From an uncultured Pelagibacteraceae bacterium (GTDB lineage Bacteria > Pseudomonadota > Alphaproteobacteria > Pelagibacterales > Pelagibacteraceae), in assembly GCA_902615425.1 (NCBI GenBank), contig CACMPD010000005.1, forward strand, positions 1 to 64,000: a DNA stretch of 64,000 nt, written 5' to 3'. The position numbers were made by a program, and so were the translations under genes. Shown in pieces: positions 20,667 to 29,040 of the stretch. Numbering within the stretch: position 1 is the stretch's first letter; every line of letters begins with the position of its first letter. The notes beneath the pieces were generated by a model, which was given only the letters and a program-made list of their open reading frames with translations, was not told the DNA's origin and did not search any database.

Positions 20667-20684
20667 TGTGCTCAGATTGTGCTC
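20667..20684 (+). repeat. Two TGTGCTC heptamers at 11-bp spacing (putative recombinase arm sites)
   Basis: TGTGCTC at 20667 and 20678; the 20 bp from 20667 match 19103-19122 at 19/20 positions. Confidence 0.75.
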
Positions 20685-20737
20685 GTTGAAAGTTGTATTT
20701 GCAAAATTAGTAAGTTAATTAATATTTAATAGACAAT

Positions 20738-20772
20738 GTCCATGAGAGTTCGAGTCTCTCTAGCCGCACCAA
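20738..20772 (+). repeat. Right att-like copy of 35-bp direct repeat (tRNA-Leu 3' fragment)
   Basis: GTCCATGAGAGTTCGAGTCTCTCTAGCCGCACCAA without the rest of a tRNA upstream. Confidence 0.93.
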
Positions 20773-20775
20773 TAT

Positions 20776-21663
20776 TTAAATTTTTAGCCATTCGGGCACG
20801 AAAACTCTAAAAGAACTGTTTTTACCCTGAAATATTTTGTTTTTTTCAAAATTTGAGTCTAAATATTTAATTAGGGCAAAAGGATACGTTTCATTAATTA
20901 AGACTTTCCCAATCTCAACATTATTATTAAAAACACTTTCATTCTCAATTAATTCTCCATTAATAATTTCGATTGGTAGTAATCTTTTTGAAAGCTTATT
21001 CTTTAATTTTATTCTGGCAGTATTTTCTTGCCCAACATAACATCCTTTTTTAAAGTCAATACCATTTAGCTCTTCAAAGTTACACTCGATACCAAATAAT
21101 TTATTTTTCAATTTATTTAAGTCTTTTGGAACTATACCAAGCTTATGACTATGAATATAATAGTTTTCAATTTTATCGTTTTTAAGATCAAGTTTTTTCA
21201 AAGATAAATAAAGTTTTTCAAGATTAATTATAAGTCTAGCACCCAAGTGTTTATTTCTTGGATCTATAAAAATAGGATCTTCTCTATACTTAAATGTAAA
21301 ACCCAAGACATCCTTTGCACCTTCAATAGATAAATATTTTTCATATCCAAAACTAGCAACTACAAATTCGTTACTTAAATTAAGAATTTCTACTTTTGAT
21401 CTTAATTTATATAAATTTAATTGCTTAAATATCTCTTCAGATTGAGATTTTTCACAATCAATAAAGTAGCCCAATTTGTGTTTTACAACCATGAATTCAT
21501 ATAAAAACTTACCTTGTGGAGTAAACAATGATGCAAAACAACTGGAGTTATCTGTAACTTTATTAATGTCATTGCTAATCAGATTTTGCAAAAAATTTTT
21601 TGCATCTGAACCATTGACGTAAAGTATGGCTCTATCTTCTAATATATAAACACTATTATTCAT
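20776..21663 (-). CDS. ygfZ: YgfZ/GcvT-fold folate-binding (tRNA-modifying) protein
   Basis: KGCYVGQENTARIK signature; LILVNGSDAKNFLQNLISND-type N-terminus starting MNNSVYILEDRAILYVNGSDA at 21663 (ORF extends to 21726). Confidence 0.9.
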   Translation of the reverse strand: MNNSVYILEDRAILYVNGSDAKNFLQNLISNDINKVTDNSSCFASLFTPQGKFLYEFMVVKHKLGYFIDCEKSQSEEIFKQLNLYKLRSKVEILNLSNEFVVASFGYEKYLSIEGAKDVLGFTFKYREDPIFIDPRNKHLGARLIINLEKLYLSLKKLDLKNDKIENYYIHSHKLGIVPKDLNKLKNKLFGIECNFEELNGIDFKKGCYVGQENTARIKLKNKLSKRLLPIEIINGELIENESVFNNNVEIGKVLINETYPFALIKYLDSNFEKNKIFQGKNSSFRVFVPEWLKI

Positions 21664-21706
21664 ATTTGATTGATATCTGATTTTAATATAATAACTTTTC
21701 TCAAAA

Positions 21707-23014
21707 ATGTTAGATCTAATAATCAAAAATGGGCAATGTTATATTAACGGGAAGTTAGAGAATAAAGATGTTGCTATTAAAGATGGCAAGATATCAAAAA
21801 TTGGTGAAGTATCAGAAGAAGCAAAAGAAGTGTATGATGCAAAAAACCTTATAGTGCTACCTGGATGCATTGATACCCAAACTCATTTTAGAGAACCAGG
21901 CTCAACAGACACAGAGGATCTTCATTCTGGAAGTAGAGCTGCAGTCGCAGGAGGTATCACTGCAGTATTTGAAATGCCAAATACCAATCCGCCCACATCC
22001 AACATTAAAGAATTTCAAAGAAAATTAGATCTTGCGAAAAATAGAATGTATTGCAATTACGCTTTCTATTTTGGTGCAACAGCAGAAAACGTCAATCAAT
22101 TAGCAGAACTCAAAAATTTAGAGGGATGCTGTGGTATCAAATTATTTGTAGGTTCATCAACAGGTAATCTTTTGGTAGCACTTGAGGAGGATATCGATAA
22201 AGTCTTTCAACATTGCTCAAGAATTGTTGCTGTTCATTCGGAAGATGAGGAAATTTTAAATAGGAATAAAAAATTAATTAAAAGTGGAGATGTACATTCG
22301 CACCCTGTTTGGAGAAGTGAGGAGTGTGCTATTTCTTCAACTAGAAGAATTGTTAGAATTGCAAAAAAATATAATAAGAAAGCTCATGTTCTTCATATTA
22401 CAACTAAACAAGAAATAGATTTTTTATCTCAACACAAAGGCAATATTACTTTTGAAATTACCCCACAACATTTAACAATCTATGCACCAGATTGTTATGA
22501 TAAACTTGGAACATATGCGCAAATGAATCCGCCAATTAGAGATAAATCTCATTACGATCGATTATGGTATGCGGTTAAAAATAATATCAATGACACCATT
22601 GGCTCAGATCATGCTCCACACTTAAAAGTAAACAAAGATAAAGAATATCCCAATTCACCCTCAGGAATGCCAGGTGTCCAAACACTTATGCCAGTGATGT
22701 TAAACCATGTTAATAATGGAAAATTATCACTCAATCGATTAATGAGTCTGGTATGTGAAAATCCAATTAAAATATTTGGAATAAAGAATAAAGGATTTAT
22801 TAAAGAAGGCTATGATGCTGATTTCACGATTGTTGATATGAATAAAAAGATTGTGATTAAAAATGAAAATATTGAGAGTAAATGTGGCTGGTCACCTTTC
22901 AATGACGTTGAATTTAAAGGCACTCCGGTTGCAACAATTATCGCTGGTAAAACAAAAATGAGAGATGGTAAAATTTTAGGAGATCCAGAAGGAACCCCAT
23001 TAGAGTTTAATTAA
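21707..23014 (+). CDS. pyrC: Dihydroorotase
   Basis: PGCIDTQTHFREPGST, EMPNTNPPT, GSDHAPH motifs. Confidence 0.9.
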   Translation: MLDLIIKNGQCYINGKLENKDVAIKDGKISKIGEVSEEAKEVYDAKNLIVLPGCIDTQTHFREPGSTDTEDLHSGSRAAVAGGITAVFEMPNTNPPTSNIKEFQRKLDLAKNRMYCNYAFYFGATAENVNQLAELKNLEGCCGIKLFVGSSTGNLLVALEEDIDKVFQHCSRIVAVHSEDEEILNRNKKLIKSGDVHSHPVWRSEECAISSTRRIVRIAKKYNKKAHVLHITTKQEIDFLSQHKGNITFEITPQHLTIYAPDCYDKLGTYAQMNPPIRDKSHYDRLWYAVKNNINDTIGSDHAPHLKVNKDKEYPNSPSGMPGVQTLMPVMLNHVNNGKLSLNRLMSLVCENPIKIFGIKNKGFIKEGYDADFTIVDMNKKIVIKNENIESKCGWSPFNDVEFKGTPVATIIAGKTKMRDGKILGDPEGTPLEFN

Positions 23015-23339
23015 GCTTAATTGTATAACTATTTACTAACACTACTCCAATCACAATTAAAAATAATCCCAATATTGCCTGCCAAGATAAAGTTTGCTTA
23101 AAAAAAATGTAACCTAATATTGCAATCGTAAATATTCCAAGACCGCTCCAAGTGGCATAAACTATTGCTATTGGTAGCTTGTTCACTACAAAAGTAAGTA
23201 AATAAAAAGCAGTTAAATAAAATATTGCGAGAGAACTTGTAGGAATTAATTTGGTAAAGTTTTGTGATACTGGTAATAACATAGTACCGGCCACTTCACA
23301 AAAAATTGCACCAATTAAAAATAAATAAGTTTTAAGCAC
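23007..23339 (-). CDS. Small multidrug resistance (SMR/EmrE-like) transporter
   Basis: 110 aa, four TMs, CEVAGTMLLPVSQNFT, YATWSGLGIF motif. Confidence 0.9.
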   Translation of the reverse strand: MLKTYLFLIGAIFCEVAGTMLLPVSQNFTKLIPTSSLAIFYLTAFYLLTFVVNKLPIAIVYATWSGLGIFTIAILGYIFFKQTLSWQAILGLFLIVIGVVLVNSYTIKLN

Positions 23340-25233
23340 TTTTTAATATATTATTTTTGATTAAATCCTCTTTAATCTCATCTAAAATTGCTGGATCATC
23401 AATGGTTGGAGGAATTTTATATTCAACACTATCAGCGATTTTTCTTATTGTTCCTCTCAAAATTTTACCTGATCTTGTTTTTGGAAGTCTTTTAATAACT
23501 ATTGCAACTTTAAATGCTGCTACTGGTCCAATTTTATCTCTTACCATTTGGATACATTCTTTAGAAATTGTCTCGTTATCTTTATCCACTCCCGCTTTTA
23601 AGACAATTAATCCAATAGGCAATTGACCTTTTAATTTATCAGCTATTCCAAGAACCGCACATTCTGCAACGGATTGATGTTCTGATAAAACTTCTTCTAT
23701 TGCTCCCGTTGATAATCTGTGCCCTGCAACATTGATAATGTCATCAGTTCTAGACATGATCCAAATGTAACCATCTTCATCGATGTGACCGGCGTCATAA
23801 GTTTGATAATACCCCTCATAATTTGACATGTAATTTTCTTTATATCTTTGATCTGCATTCCACAGAGTTGGAAAAGTTCCTGGAGGCAAAGGTAACTTTA
23901 CTACAATATCCCCCATTTCGTTTGGTTTAGCTAACGTTTGATCTGATTTTATAATTTTAACATCATAACCCGGTACAGCTTTACAAGCTGAGCCATATTT
24001 TGTTTTCATCATTTCAATACCAGTACAATTTGAGCTAATCGCCCAACTCGTTTCAGTTTGCCACCAGTGATCAATTACAGGAACTTTTAATAAATTCTCT
24101 GCCCATTTAATTGTATCTGGATCAGCTCGCTCTCCAGCAAGAAATAAACTTTCAAATTTACTTAAATCATATTTTGAAAAAAACTTTCCATCAGGATCTT
24201 CTTTTTTAATAGCTCTAAAAGCTGTTGGCGCAGTGAATAAAGATTTTACTTTATAGTCAGAAATAATTTTCCAGAACGCTCCAGCATCAGGTGTACCCAC
24301 GGGTTTACCTTCGAATAATATAGTGGTGCATCCTTTGAACAATGGAGCATAGACAATGTAGGAGTGACCGACGATCCAACCAATATCACTTGCTGACCAC
24401 CAAATATCATCTGCATCAATGTTATAAATATTTTTCATTGTCCATTTTAATGCAACAATGTGGCCCCCAGTATCCCTAACGATCCCTTTTGGAGTTCCAG
24501 TAGTGCCTGAGGTGTAAAGTATGTAGGCAAATTCATTTGAATTCATTTCAACACAATCAGTATCTTTGGCATTAACATGTGCCTCATCCCAACTTATCTC
24601 CATTGGAGCATTTAATTTAACTTCATGACCCTTTCTTTGAAATAAAATCATCTTACTAATTTTATGTTGAGCCTGTTTGATTGCTTCATCTACCAAAGGT
24701 TTGTATTCAACAGTTCGTCCTGGTTCAAAGCCACATGATGCGGTCACTAAAAGTTTGGCTTTACTATCATCAATTCTGCTTGCAAGTTCATTTGAAGCAA
24801 ATCCACCAAATACCACAGAGTGTATGGCACCAATTCTTGCACAAGCAAGCATTGCAACAACTGCTTCAGGTATCATTGGCATGTAAATTATTACTCGATC
24901 CCCTTTATTGACTCCTTGAGCTTTAAGTGCACCTGCAAATTTTGAAACTTTTGATCTTAATTCCTCGTAAGTGAACTTATTTTTGTTTCCTGTAATAGGA
25001 CTATCGTAAATTAAAGCAGTTTTATTTCCTTTTCCTTGATCAATATGAATATCTAATGCATTGTAGCAAGTATTTGTTACCCCATCTTCGTACCATTTAT
25101 AAAAAGGAGGATTAGATTTATTTAAAATTTTTGTGGGTTTCTTAAACCAAAAGATATCATTAGCAGCTTCTTGCCAAAATTTTTCAGGATCTTTAATAGA
25201 AAGATCATAAATTTTGCTGAATTTCTCTGACAT
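23332..25233 (-). CDS. prpE: Propionyl-CoA synthetase / acyl-CoA synthetase (PrpE type)
   Basis: YTSGTTGTPKGIVRDTGGH, WWQTETSW, KTRSGKILRGTIRKIADSVEYKIPPTIDDPAIL C-terminus typical of PrpE. Confidence 0.92.
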   Translation of the reverse strand: MSEKFSKIYDLSIKDPEKFWQEAANDIFWFKKPTKILNKSNPPFYKWYEDGVTNTCYNALDIHIDQGKGNKTALIYDSPITGNKNKFTYEELRSKVSKFAGALKAQGVNKGDRVIIYMPMIPEAVVAMLACARIGAIHSVVFGGFASNELASRIDDSKAKLLVTASCGFEPGRTVEYKPLVDEAIKQAQHKISKMILFQRKGHEVKLNAPMEISWDEAHVNAKDTDCVEMNSNEFAYILYTSGTTGTPKGIVRDTGGHIVALKWTMKNIYNIDADDIWWSASDIGWIVGHSYIVYAPLFKGCTTILFEGKPVGTPDAGAFWKIISDYKVKSLFTAPTAFRAIKKEDPDGKFFSKYDLSKFESLFLAGERADPDTIKWAENLLKVPVIDHWWQTETSWAISSNCTGIEMMKTKYGSACKAVPGYDVKIIKSDQTLAKPNEMGDIVVKLPLPPGTFPTLWNADQRYKENYMSNYEGYYQTYDAGHIDEDGYIWIMSRTDDIINVAGHRLSTGAIEEVLSEHQSVAECAVLGIADKLKGQLPIGLIVLKAGVDKDNETISKECIQMVRDKIGPVAAFKVAIVIKRLPKTRSGKILRGTIRKIADSVEYKIPPTIDDPAILDEIKEDLIKNNILKSA

Positions 25234-25397
25234 AGTTATTTTGATTCGTTATTAAAATTTGTTGTGGTTTTTAAATCACAAATTGTATTTAATTTTAAAA
25301 AACAAGTAAAATCAATGTAAATTAATGACAATTAAGTCTTCAATAAAGTCTTTTAATTTGTTATTTAACCACAACTTTTGCTTGGGGAAACCTAAGC

Positions 25398-25415
25398 TTA
25401 GTTTATATAAACTAA
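25398..25415. promoter_or_regulatory. 18-bp perfect palindrome upstream of proteorhodopsin
   Basis: TTAGTTTATATAAACTAA, 28 bp before the start codon at 25444. Confidence 0.5.
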
Positions 25416-25443
25416 TAAAAACTAACTAAAGAGGGAGTTTTTT

Positions 25444-26214
25444 ATGAAAAAACTTAAAATGTTTGCATTAGCAGCTGTTGCCCTTATCGGTATTACAGGT
25501 GTTGCAAACGCAGCGACCACTATGTTAGCTCAAGATGACTTTGTTGGGATATCTTTCTGGATAATTTCAATGGGTATGTTGGCTGCTACTGCTTTCTTCT
25601 TCATGGAAAGAGGAACTGTGGCTCCTGGCTGGAAAACGTCAGTAACTGTTGCTGGTCTTGTAACTGGTATTGCATTCATCCATTACATGTACATGAGGGA
25701 TGTATGGGTGACTACTGGTGATTCACCTACAGTGTATAGATATATTGACTGGTTAATTACTGTGCCATTACAGATGATAGAGTTCTACTTAATTCTAGCA
25801 GCTGTAAGAAAAGCAAACTCTGGAATGTTCTGGAGATTGTTAATCGGTTCATTAGTAATGTTAATCGGTGGATATTTAGGAGAAGCTGGATATATCAACG
25901 CTACACTTGGTTTTGTAATCGGTATGGCAGGTTGGATATACATTCTATATGAAATATTCTCAGGAGAAGCTGGAAAAGCTGCTGCTAAGAGTGGAAACAA
26001 AGCACTTGTTACTGCTTTTGGTGCAATGAGAATGATCGTAACAGTAGGATGGGCTATTTACCCATTAGGTTACATTTTTGGTTACCTAACAGGTGGAGTA
26101 GACGCTGACTCACTAAACGTGATTTACAACTTAGCTGACTTTATTAACAAAATTGCATTCGGTCTAGTAATCTGGGCTGCTGCAGTAAGTTCAGCTGGTG
26201 CAAGAGCAAGATAA
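25444..26214 (+). CDS. Proteorhodopsin (proton-pumping, Q105 blue-type)
   Basis: RYIDWLITVPLQMIEFYLILAAV (D97, Q105, E108 by GPR numbering), DFINKIAFGLVIW retinal Lys; signal peptide. Confidence 0.98.
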   Translation: MKKLKMFALAAVALIGITGVANAATTMLAQDDFVGISFWIISMGMLAATAFFFMERGTVAPGWKTSVTVAGLVTGIAFIHYMYMRDVWVTTGDSPTVYRYIDWLITVPLQMIEFYLILAAVRKANSGMFWRLLIGSLVMLIGGYLGEAGYINATLGFVIGMAGWIYILYEIFSGEAGKAAAKSGNKALVTAFGAMRMIVTVGWAIYPLGYIFGYLTGGVDADSLNVIYNLADFINKIAFGLVIWAAAVSSAGARAR

Positions 26215-26236
26215 TTACGCTTTAAAATAAATTTAT

Positions 26237-26275
26237 AGGGCGAGTATGTTTTTACATACTTGCCCTATTTTTTTT
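26237..26275 (+). terminator. Rho-independent terminator after proteorhodopsin
   Basis: AGGGCGAGTATGT-tttt-ACATACTTGCCCT stem (one G-T wobble) followed by ATTTTTTTT. Confidence 0.9.
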
Positions 26276-26294
26276 CATACTTATATCTAATCCA

Positions 26295-26615
26295 ATGGCA
26301 AAAATTACATACATTACCCACGACAATCAAAAGCACGAAGTTGAAGTTCAAAATGGACTGACTGTTATGGAAGGGGCTGTGCAAAATGATATTCCAGGAA
26401 TTGACGCTGATTGTGGTGGAGGAATGGCTTGTGCAACTTGCCATGTTTATGTCAAAGAAGATTGGTTTAATAAAATTCCAAAAAAAGAAGATGGTGAAGA
26501 AGATATGTTAGATATGGCATTTGAACCTAAAACAAATAGTAGACTGAGTTGTCAAATTGTAGTCTCAGATGAAATTGATGGTCTTGAAGTAAATATACCA
26601 TCGAAGCAAGCTTAA
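26295..26615 (+). CDS. 2Fe-2S ferredoxin
   Basis: [17 protein letters not shown] and RLSCQI cysteine ligands. Confidence 0.95.
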   Translation: MAKITYITHDNQKHEVEVQNGLTVMEGAVQNDIPGIDADCGGGMACATCHVYVKEDWFNKIPKKEDGEEDMLDMAFEPKTNSRLSCQIVVSDEIDGLEVNIPSKQA

Positions 26616-27635
26616 ATGATTAAAACAGATGCATTAATAATTGGTGCAGGTCCAACAGGTTTATTTACTGCGCATCAATTAAAATTAATTGGTCTTAATT
26701 GTGAAGTGGTTGATAATTTAGATAAAATTGGTGGCCAATGTATTGAACTTTATCCAGATAAACCAATTTATGATATACCTGCTGTGCCTGAATGTACGGG
26801 TGAAGAATTAACAAATAACTTAGTTAATCAACTAAAACCATTTGATATTAAATTTCATTTAAACGAGAGAGTAGAAGAAGTTAAAAAAGAAAATGATAAT
26901 TGGTTAGTGAAAACTAATAATGGCAAATCTTTTTCGACACCCAATGTTATAATTGCTGGTGGTGTTGGCTCATTTGAACCTAGAAAGTTTTCCCCAAAAG
27001 AGTGTGAAAAATTTGAAAATAAATCTTTATTTTATTCGGTAAAAGATAAAAAGATATTTACCGGTAAAACTGTATCAATTTTTGGTGGAGGGGATAGTGC
27101 ATTAGATTGGGCTGTTGAATTATCGAAAGAATGTAGTGTTAATTTGATACATAGAAGAGACGAATTTAGAGGTGCACAAGCCACAATTGATAAAGTGCAT
27201 CAACTTGTAAAAGATGGAAAAATAAATCTATTTACTCAATATCAAATGGTCTCTGTTAAAGGAGACAAAAATTTAGAAAGTATTGATATCAAACACGATA
27301 ACAATGATATTAAAAACTTAAAAACTGATTATGTATTAGGTTTTTTTGGTTTAATTATGCAACTTGGACCAATTGCTAATTGGGGTCTAAATATTGATAA
27401 AAAAACTATTGAAGTAGATACAGAAAAATTTGAGACCAATCAAAAAGGAATTTATGCAGTAGGGGATATTTGTAATTACCCTGGCAAATTAAAATTAATC
27501 TTATCTGGTTTTCATGAAGGTGCTTTAGCTGCAAGAGCTTGTTTTAAATTAGCTAGACCTAATGAAAAATATCGATTTGAATTTACCACTTCATCAAAAA
27601 CCATTAAAGAGCGTCTTGGTGTAAAAGGTGATTGA
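26616..27635 (+). CDS. Ferredoxin--NADP+ reductase, thioredoxin-reductase-like (YumC type)
   Basis: IIGAGPTGLFTAHQL, GGQCIELYPDKPIYDIPAVP, FGGGDSALDW without CxxC redox pair. Confidence 0.9.
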   Translation: MIKTDALIIGAGPTGLFTAHQLKLIGLNCEVVDNLDKIGGQCIELYPDKPIYDIPAVPECTGEELTNNLVNQLKPFDIKFHLNERVEEVKKENDNWLVKTNNGKSFSTPNVIIAGGVGSFEPRKFSPKECEKFENKSLFYSVKDKKIFTGKTVSIFGGGDSALDWAVELSKECSVNLIHRRDEFRGAQATIDKVHQLVKDGKINLFTQYQMVSVKGDKNLESIDIKHDNNDIKNLKTDYVLGFFGLIMQLGPIANWGLNIDKKTIEVDTEKFETNQKGIYAVGDICNYPGKLKLILSGFHEGALAARACFKLARPNEKYRFEFTTSSKTIKERLGVKGD

Positions 27636-28254
27636 TCTTTATTCTGCTAATACTCCTAACGGAAAAAAAATAAGTATCATGCTTGAGGAGATTGGCTATG
27701 AATACAAAGTAATTAATATAGATCTCAACAAAGGTGATCAATTTAAACCTGAATTTAAAAAGATAAGTCCATTAAGTAAAATACCAGTGATCATTGATCA
27801 GGATAATAATAAGAATATTTTCGAGTCAGGAGCAATTTTAATGTATTTAGCCGAACAAAGTGGAAAATTTTATGACACAAAAGATCGATTAGAGATAAAC
27901 CAATGGTTGATGGCGCAGATGGGTTATGTTGGACCTATGTTAGGACAACATCATCAATTTCATCATTACAATCCTGGCAAAAGTCAGTTTGGCGAAGAAA
28001 GATATTTCAAAATATCCAAAAGAATATATGAGGAATTAGACGAAAGATTATCTCAATCAAGATTTCTAGCTGGAGAAGATTATACAATTGCTGACATTGG
28101 AACTTTTCCTTGGATAGCACGACACGAGTGGCATGACATTGGTCTTAAAAATTTTAAAAATCTTACAAGATGGTATGTTGAGATATCTGAAAGAGAAGCG
28201 GTGAAGAAGGGTTTTAAATTTATGAATAAAGATGAAGTTCCACCAAAACCTTAG
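27628..28254 (+). CDS. Glutathione S-transferase family protein
   Basis: DLYSANTPNGKKISIMLEEIGYEYKVINIDLNKGDQ...FESGAILMYLAEQ. Confidence 0.93.
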   Translation: MIDLYSANTPNGKKISIMLEEIGYEYKVINIDLNKGDQFKPEFKKISPLSKIPVIIDQDNNKNIFESGAILMYLAEQSGKFYDTKDRLEINQWLMAQMGYVGPMLGQHHQFHHYNPGKSQFGEERYFKISKRIYEELDERLSQSRFLAGEDYTIADIGTFPWIARHEWHDIGLKNFKNLTRWYVEISEREAVKKGFKFMNKDEVPPKP

Positions 28255-28355
28255 TTCATTGAGCTAATTAACCTAAATAGTGAAGCAAAAATCCCGTGAC
28301 CAGATAGTTCTATAGCAACAATTGCAATAATTATTAAAATTAATTTTTGGTTCAT
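28251..28355 (-). CDS. Unannotated 34-aa small membrane protein
   Basis: ATG at 28355 directly abuts the preceding stop (TAAATG); MNQKLILIIIAIVAIELSGHGIFASLFRLISSMN. Confidence 0.5.
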   Translation of the reverse strand: MNQKLILIIIAIVAIELSGHGIFASLFRLISSMN

Positions 28356-28481
28356 TTAATTAATGAATACGAATAATAATAACAGAACCCAAAAAAAACC
28401 ATAATAATAGTAAATATATTTTTTGGTAAAATTATAAGTAATTGGGTTATGAACTTTCTTACTTTTCTTTTTTTTAGTCAT
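28356..28481 (-). CDS. Unannotated 41-aa small membrane protein
   Basis: ATG overlaps the dksA-like stop (ATGACTAA); MTKKKKSKKVHNPITYNFTKKYIYYYYGFFWVLLLLFVFIN. Confidence 0.5.
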   Translation of the reverse strand: MTKKKKSKKVHNPITYNFTKKYIYYYYGFFWVLLLLFVFIN

Positions 28482-28998
28482 CGGCATGAACCTTTTCATC
28501 CTTTTCATGTTTTTCTTGTGCAGCTATAGTATATTTTGCAACAGGTCTTGCCATGAGCCTTTTTAGCCCTATTGGTTCTGCAGTATCTAGACAAAATCCG
28601 TAAGTATCTTCCCTTATTCTAGCTAAAGCTTTATCAATTTCTGAAATCAGTTTGATTTGTCTATTGATTGCTTTCATTTCAACATTTTTATCTGTGTATG
28701 AACTTGCTTGATCGACAATATCGGCTGAAATACTATTATCATCCATACTGCCATTATACAGAGCTTCATTATTTGCTCTTACTAAATCCTTTTTCCATTC
28801 TTGTAATTTCATTCTAAAGAACACCTTATGTTTTTCGCACATATATTTTTCAGTTTCTTTTGGAATATATGTTTTGGAAATTTTAATAGGCCCCTTGCTA
28901 ATCTCTTTTGGTTTGCTAGTAACCTTTGGTTTTACTTTAGTTACAGTTTTAGTTTTAGCTTTAGTAACCTTTTTTTTAACTTTACTAGTTTTAGGCAT
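28474..28998 (-). CDS. dksA: DksA/TraR-family RNA polymerase-binding protein with Lys-rich N-terminal extension
   Basis: MSxxYTDKNVEMKAINRQIKLISEIDKALARIREDTYGFCLDTAEPIGLKRLMARPVAKYTIAAQEKHE. Confidence 0.88.
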   Translation of the reverse strand: MPKTSKVKKKVTKAKTKTVTKVKPKVTSKPKEISKGPIKISKTYIPKETEKYMCEKHKVFFRMKLQEWKKDLVRANNEALYNGSMDDNSISADIVDQASSYTDKNVEMKAINRQIKLISEIDKALARIREDTYGFCLDTAEPIGLKRLMARPVAKYTIAAQEKHEKDEKVHADD

Positions 28999-29040
28999 CT
29001 TTCAATTTGAATTCGAGGGAGTATATTCAGCAAAATAGGG

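Larger units (their letters stand above)
19014..20772. mobile_element. Putative non-autonomous mini integrative element inserted at tRNA-Leu(GAG)
   Basis: 35-bp perfect direct repeat made of the tRNA 3' portion at both ends (19014-19048 and 20738-20772); TGTGCTC 11-bp-period repeats inside both ends; small accessory ORFs and no visible integrase. Confidence 0.75.

Noticed and set aside
24677-24911. Overlapping + strand ORFs inside prpE
   Set aside because: Antisense shadow ORFs of a highly conserved gene.
28828-29010. Phe/Ser-rich + strand ORF antisense to dksA
   Set aside because: Mirror of the Lys/Val/Thr-rich low-complexity dksA N-terminus.
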